Assembly: GCF_021919345.1 (NCBI RefSeq)
Contig: NZ_CP089293.1
Coordinates: 1,364,001-1,428,000, forward strand
Origin: Paenarthrobacter nicotinovorans
Lineage (GTDB): Bacteria; Actinomycetota; Actinomycetes; Actinomycetales; Micrococcaceae
DNA: 64,000 nt
Direction: 5' to 3'
Positions 62,901 through 64,000 of the stretch are shown piece by piece. The translations under genes and the position numbers were made by a program. The notes beneath the pieces were generated by a model, which did no database searches, had not been told where the DNA came from, and was given only the letters and a program-made list of their open reading frames with translations. Every line of letters starts with the position of its first letter. Positions within the stretch are counted from its first letter, which is position 1.

Positions 62901-63014
62901 GACATCTACAGCAACGGCACTCCCTGGTACCGCGTCACCCAGGGCAGCCACCCCGGCTGGTTCGTGAAGTCCACCACCGTGGATCTGCGCGGAACCAAGC
63001 CCGGCGGTTGCTAG
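56919..63014 (+). CDS. Giant Ig/FN3 repeat surface protein 2
   Basis: A 2031-residue paralogue of the preceding gene with a GTG start. Same order: basic head, one membrane anchor (about 18-38), possible propeller (about 42-390) with the Cys pair (SKCVHAAW and VRDCEN), about eleven Ig/cadherin-like repeats (about 395-1465), about five FN3 repeats and a Cys-containing tail (VNCTKD, WYRVTQGS). The N-terminal domains are the most alike (LYPGFKTTEVDLNDGGVWVV is shared almost unchanged). The 250-bp gap before it holds no gene but has promoter-like spacing, and the MoxR gene begins 70 bp after its stop. Confidence 0.85.
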   Translation: MTTFFGKLGLKKRQNKKFIAGTAATAAGALLVAGAVLYPGFKTTEVDLNDGGVWVVSKTKNAVGRLNYPSRVLDGAVTPATTTFDVLQHDGNVFVDDESGSTINQVSAANLKLGGDKQLPSSSQVSYGSTVLSVTDPARGKVWALSPSTVNGFDEEGTEPVLTGDQGIVSAVGADNRIYTADPGKGEITAITVDADGQRTNSEVTKMDELKGAGDLQISVVGDKPVVLDAASGNLFLPGGRKLQLQDAREAKLQQTSGESSYVAIATRKALLKQPLDGSTAATVNADGEGVPAAPVQVSKCVHAAWSGANKYVRDCENDADDKKNDVPKASASPSYVFRVNRDLVVLNDVNSGSVWLVNQNMQLVNNWDDVVPPKNQSDDQDQESADNNTINVLPDRTKPNRPPETKPDEFGVRPGRTSILSVLDNDSDPDGDVLTASVGPNGPKMGTLENIYGGSAFQIKVPADAKPGTEVFDYNAADGRSLSAGGKVTLHVVAPEENKPPFFKRGEPTTMLVEQGKSVSQNILTDWMDPDGDDLVLLDAKTDNDQDQVKVRRDGLLTYQDSGAAPGKKNVTITVWDGRATTTGRIVVNVQPPGALAPVVNADHVTAVVGQDLVIAPLKNDVDPNGGALRVAHVEAAGPAELGPVTDGGTFTFRSTTPGPIYLTYIASNGPQSSQGLIRVDVESGKDAGAPVAVHDVALLPVGGSVLVDPLANDSDPSGGVLVLQSVTVPDGSSASVSVIDHSVLRVTDVLGAKDPFVFSYTMSNGRTSATGTVGVVPVPAPAVVEAPQPKPDEVNVRVNDVVTIPVLDNDTHPQGEELSVDPVLAQGIPEEDGKAFISEKTLRFIAGPTPKTVRAIYNAVDPQGQKSAAAVTIHILPLEGTQNSRPQPQNLTARVVAGGSVRIPVPLDGIDPDGDSVQLTGIDSTPTMGTATAGSSFIDFVAAGDGAGTDTFRYKVIDRQGAVNTGTVTVGVAPRGENNQKPAPVDDEAKVRPGRQIAVDATANDTDPDGDIIRILTDSIEADAGLDAHVSKTSGRILVTAPAAEGTVNVRYSVADDRDAVGQASIRVVVKNDIPLQAPIARDDRVTSAQTLGKTAVDVPVLKNDEDPDGVGENLKISTDVTTARPGPEGNVIVELTEQPQLVPYTVEDVDGQKSTAIIWVPGIGQQVPTLAKDEVIELVSGQSVTVDLAEWVKVREGRSPRLTQTDRIKLIGADGADPVANGGTGLKYTAGAEYVGPGSISFEVTDGTGPDDPNGLKSTLSIRTKVLPDPNKNNPPVLLGSDVEVPKGDSASLDLGKLTSDPDSDDVQNMKYELTGSATSGFKVSVDGKTLKVSADDSVQIGQSGTVQVKAKDPRGLEAVATYKLALSASNRPKPVANDDAEPDAQSGKPVTVNVLANDSNPFPDTPLKIVSAVTETGQGTAEAGGDSVTVTPAGGFTGTMVVAYTVQDKTGEISRYATARIRLTVKDKPAAPTTPLAQSVGDQTALLTWNAPADRGSPITKYTVYGENGFKQDCPANTCTLTGLTNNVKYHFAVTATNAINESERSPVSAEVRPDVKPDTPVAPTLKFGDKQLSVAWVPPGSKGSPIKSYDLEISPAPAGQNPQIQNLTGNSHVWTGLTNGVAYKVRVLARNDAKEPSEWSTYSAAETPAGVPATPAAPSVAGAGSVGSQSQLQVSWAAPNNNGDAVSSYTLTTYRGGAVVGSQAVAATSQNVTVDNSEADYSFTVSATNKAGVSGVSQQSNAIRAAGKPGMVGAPSAALVETNADGGKIRVAFNPLSASERNGANANEISYRYALTSGGGSGAIPAGGGVVAAPNGTDTAVVVWAISTRNPTPGDRSPASNTVNPYGLAFAPTVTGSKSSGVGDKTVSWTWNAPNGNGRPVTGYQYSVDNGAWQDTGQRSFSTSVGYNQTVTLRVRAVSGGQAGRVGSDTSRSGDAPPPPQPPAGEIRAHNNTCPGKPGQADTYNPSGPSCGVGWVSNSEGWLNVNCTKDIYSNGTPWYRVTQGSHPGWFVKSTTVDLRGTKPGGC

Positions 63015-63084
63015 CCGCGTCCGGCCGGCCGGCACCAACAACAACTTCATCCCAACACCCCAACACAAGGAACAGGATCAACCG

Positions 63085-64000
63085 ATGACCATGACAAACG
63101 AGCAGGCCGCGTGGTTTGCAGAAACGTTCGAGAAGCTCGTTGCCAACGTGGGCCAAGCCGTCCTGGGCAAGGAACACGTCATCCGGCTGACGTTCACTGC
63201 GATGCTTGCTGAGGGGCATGTGCTCTTTGAAGATGCACCCGGCACGGGCAAGACCTCCCTGGCCCGTGCTTTGGCTGCCACGGTGCAGGGTTCACACAAC
63301 CGCATCCAGTTCACCCCCGACCTCCTGCCCTCGGATGTCACGGGTGTGACCATCTACGACCAGAAGACGCAGAAGTTCGAGTTCCACAAGGGACCGGTCT
63401 TCAACAACATCGTTCTCGCCGACGAAATCAACCGAGCTTCCCCGAAGACGCAGTCTGCGCTGCTGGAAGTCATGGAGGAGTCCCGGGTGACCGTGGATGG
63501 CACCACCTACGAGGCAGGCCGCCCGTTCATGGTCCTGGCCACCCAGAACCCCATCGAGCAAGCTGGTACCTACCGGCTTCCGGAAGCCCAGCTGGACCGC
63601 TTCCTTATCAAGACCTCCATTGGCTACCCGGACCATGCCTCCACCGTCCGGCTGCTGGGCGGGGCCAACCTGAAGGACCGGTCGAAGGATCTGACGCCGT
63701 TGATCACGACGCAGGCCGTGGCCGACATGGCGGATCTCGCCGCCACCACGCACGTGGATACCGCAGTGCTTGAGTACATTTCCCGGCTGTGCGAGGAGAC
63801 CCGTAACGCCTCCGAAACCCGCCTCGGCGTTTCGGTGCGTGGAGCCCTGGCCATGGTCCGTGCGGCCAAGGTGTGGGCAGCGGGACAGGGCCGGAACTTT
63901 GTGCTTCCGGACGACATCAAGGAGCTCGCTCCAGTGGTGTGGACGCACCGTTTGGTGATGGATCCTGAGGCAGAGTTCTCTGGCGCCACGCCGGACGTCG
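63085..64000 (+). CDS. MoxR family AAA+ ATPase, 3' end cut by window
   Basis: The first 305 residues of a MoxR-type AAA+ ATPase. Walker A is EDAPGTGKTSLARAL, Walker B IVLADEINRAS, followed by KTQSALLEVMEE, sensor ATQNPIEQAGTYRLPEAQLDRFL (split here by the family's conserved loop) and the C-terminal lid VSVRGALAMVRAAKVWA. MoxR proteins act as chaperones inserting cofactors or maturing complexes, often with DUF58 and transglutaminase proteins that would lie beyond the window. It follows the giant repeat proteins by 70 bp, so it is probably part of the same operon. Confidence 0.93.
   Translation, partial: MTMTNEQAAWFAETFEKLVANVGQAVLGKEHVIRLTFTAMLAEGHVLFEDAPGTGKTSLARALAATVQGSHNRIQFTPDLLPSDVTGVTIYDQKTQKFEFHKGPVFNNIVLADEINRASPKTQSALLEVMEESRVTVDGTTYEAGRPFMVLATQNPIEQAGTYRLPEAQLDRFLIKTSIGYPDHASTVRLLGGANLKDRSKDLTPLITTQAVADMADLAATTHVDTAVLEYISRLCEETRNASETRLGVSVRGALAMVRAAKVWAAGQGRNFVLPDDIKELAPVVWTHRLVMDPEAEFSGATPDV

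Overview
This is a GC-rich chromosomal segment of an actinobacterium, most likely a Micrococcaceae member of the Arthrobacter/Paenarthrobacter/Pseudarthrobacter group. The evidence is the base composition, frequent GTG starts, an acyl-CoA carboxylase with an epsilon subunit, a HemD/winged-helix nitrite regulator, an actinobacterial LexA box and a large Ig/FN3 protein locus leading into MoxR. There is no rRNA or marker gene in the window, so the genus is inferred. I saw no tRNA, CRISPR, prophage or insertion sequence.

Left part (1-13.3 kb): a translationally coupled operon encodes a cholesterol-oxidase-like GMC flavoenzyme, a membrane metallophosphoesterase and an alpha/beta hydrolase cut by the window edge. 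Small housekeeping or accessory genes follow (DUF1579-like, SDR, RibD-C-type reductase, membrane protein). Next come umuD and umuC, each behind its own LexA box but separated by a LacI regulator, an IolT-like sugar transporter and a small membrane protein.

Nitrogen region (13.3-18.8 kb and 27.7-32.8 kb): nnaR, cobA and nirB lie on the minus strand, with nirD divergent. The nirB-nirD gap carries a row of GlnR-like half-sites at exact 11-bp pitch. Nine kilobases further on, nitrate transporter narK, the assimilatory nitrate reductase and its flavoprotein/[2Fe-2S] electron-transfer subunit form a second tight operon. Together they would import nitrate, reduce it to nitrite and then ammonium, and make the siroheme needed. 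Between the two clusters sit a phosphohexomutase, a levansucrase/levanase pair with structured leader and intercistronic DNA, purine nucleoside phosphorylase, a disulfide-less LpdA-type flavoprotein and an MBL hydrolase flanked by two copies of a 64-nt palindromic repeat.

Lipid/biotin region (34.6-48.5 kb): the biotinylated acyl-CoA carboxylase alpha subunit, Maf, a TetR-controlled MMPL exporter, a YbjQ protein, a dicarboxylate/amino-acid symporter, a DUF885 metallopeptidase-like protein, carboxylase epsilon and beta subunits, an SDR and biotin-protein ligase BirA. The alpha and beta carboxylase genes, 10 kb apart, share a nearly identical inverted repeat upstream, which suggests one regulator controls both. 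A perfect 11-bp-arm palindrome precedes the SDR.

Right part (48.5-64 kb): a PH-domain membrane protein and a class III adenylate cyclase are followed by two tandem giant paralogues (2044 and 2031 aa). Each has one N-terminal membrane anchor, a repeat-rich (possibly propeller) domain, about eleven Ig/cadherin-like repeats, about five FN3 repeats and a Cys-containing tail. A MoxR AAA+ ATPase follows, cut by the window end. This locus is the best candidate for a poorly described system: an extracellular scaffold coupled to a cytoplasmic MoxR machine.
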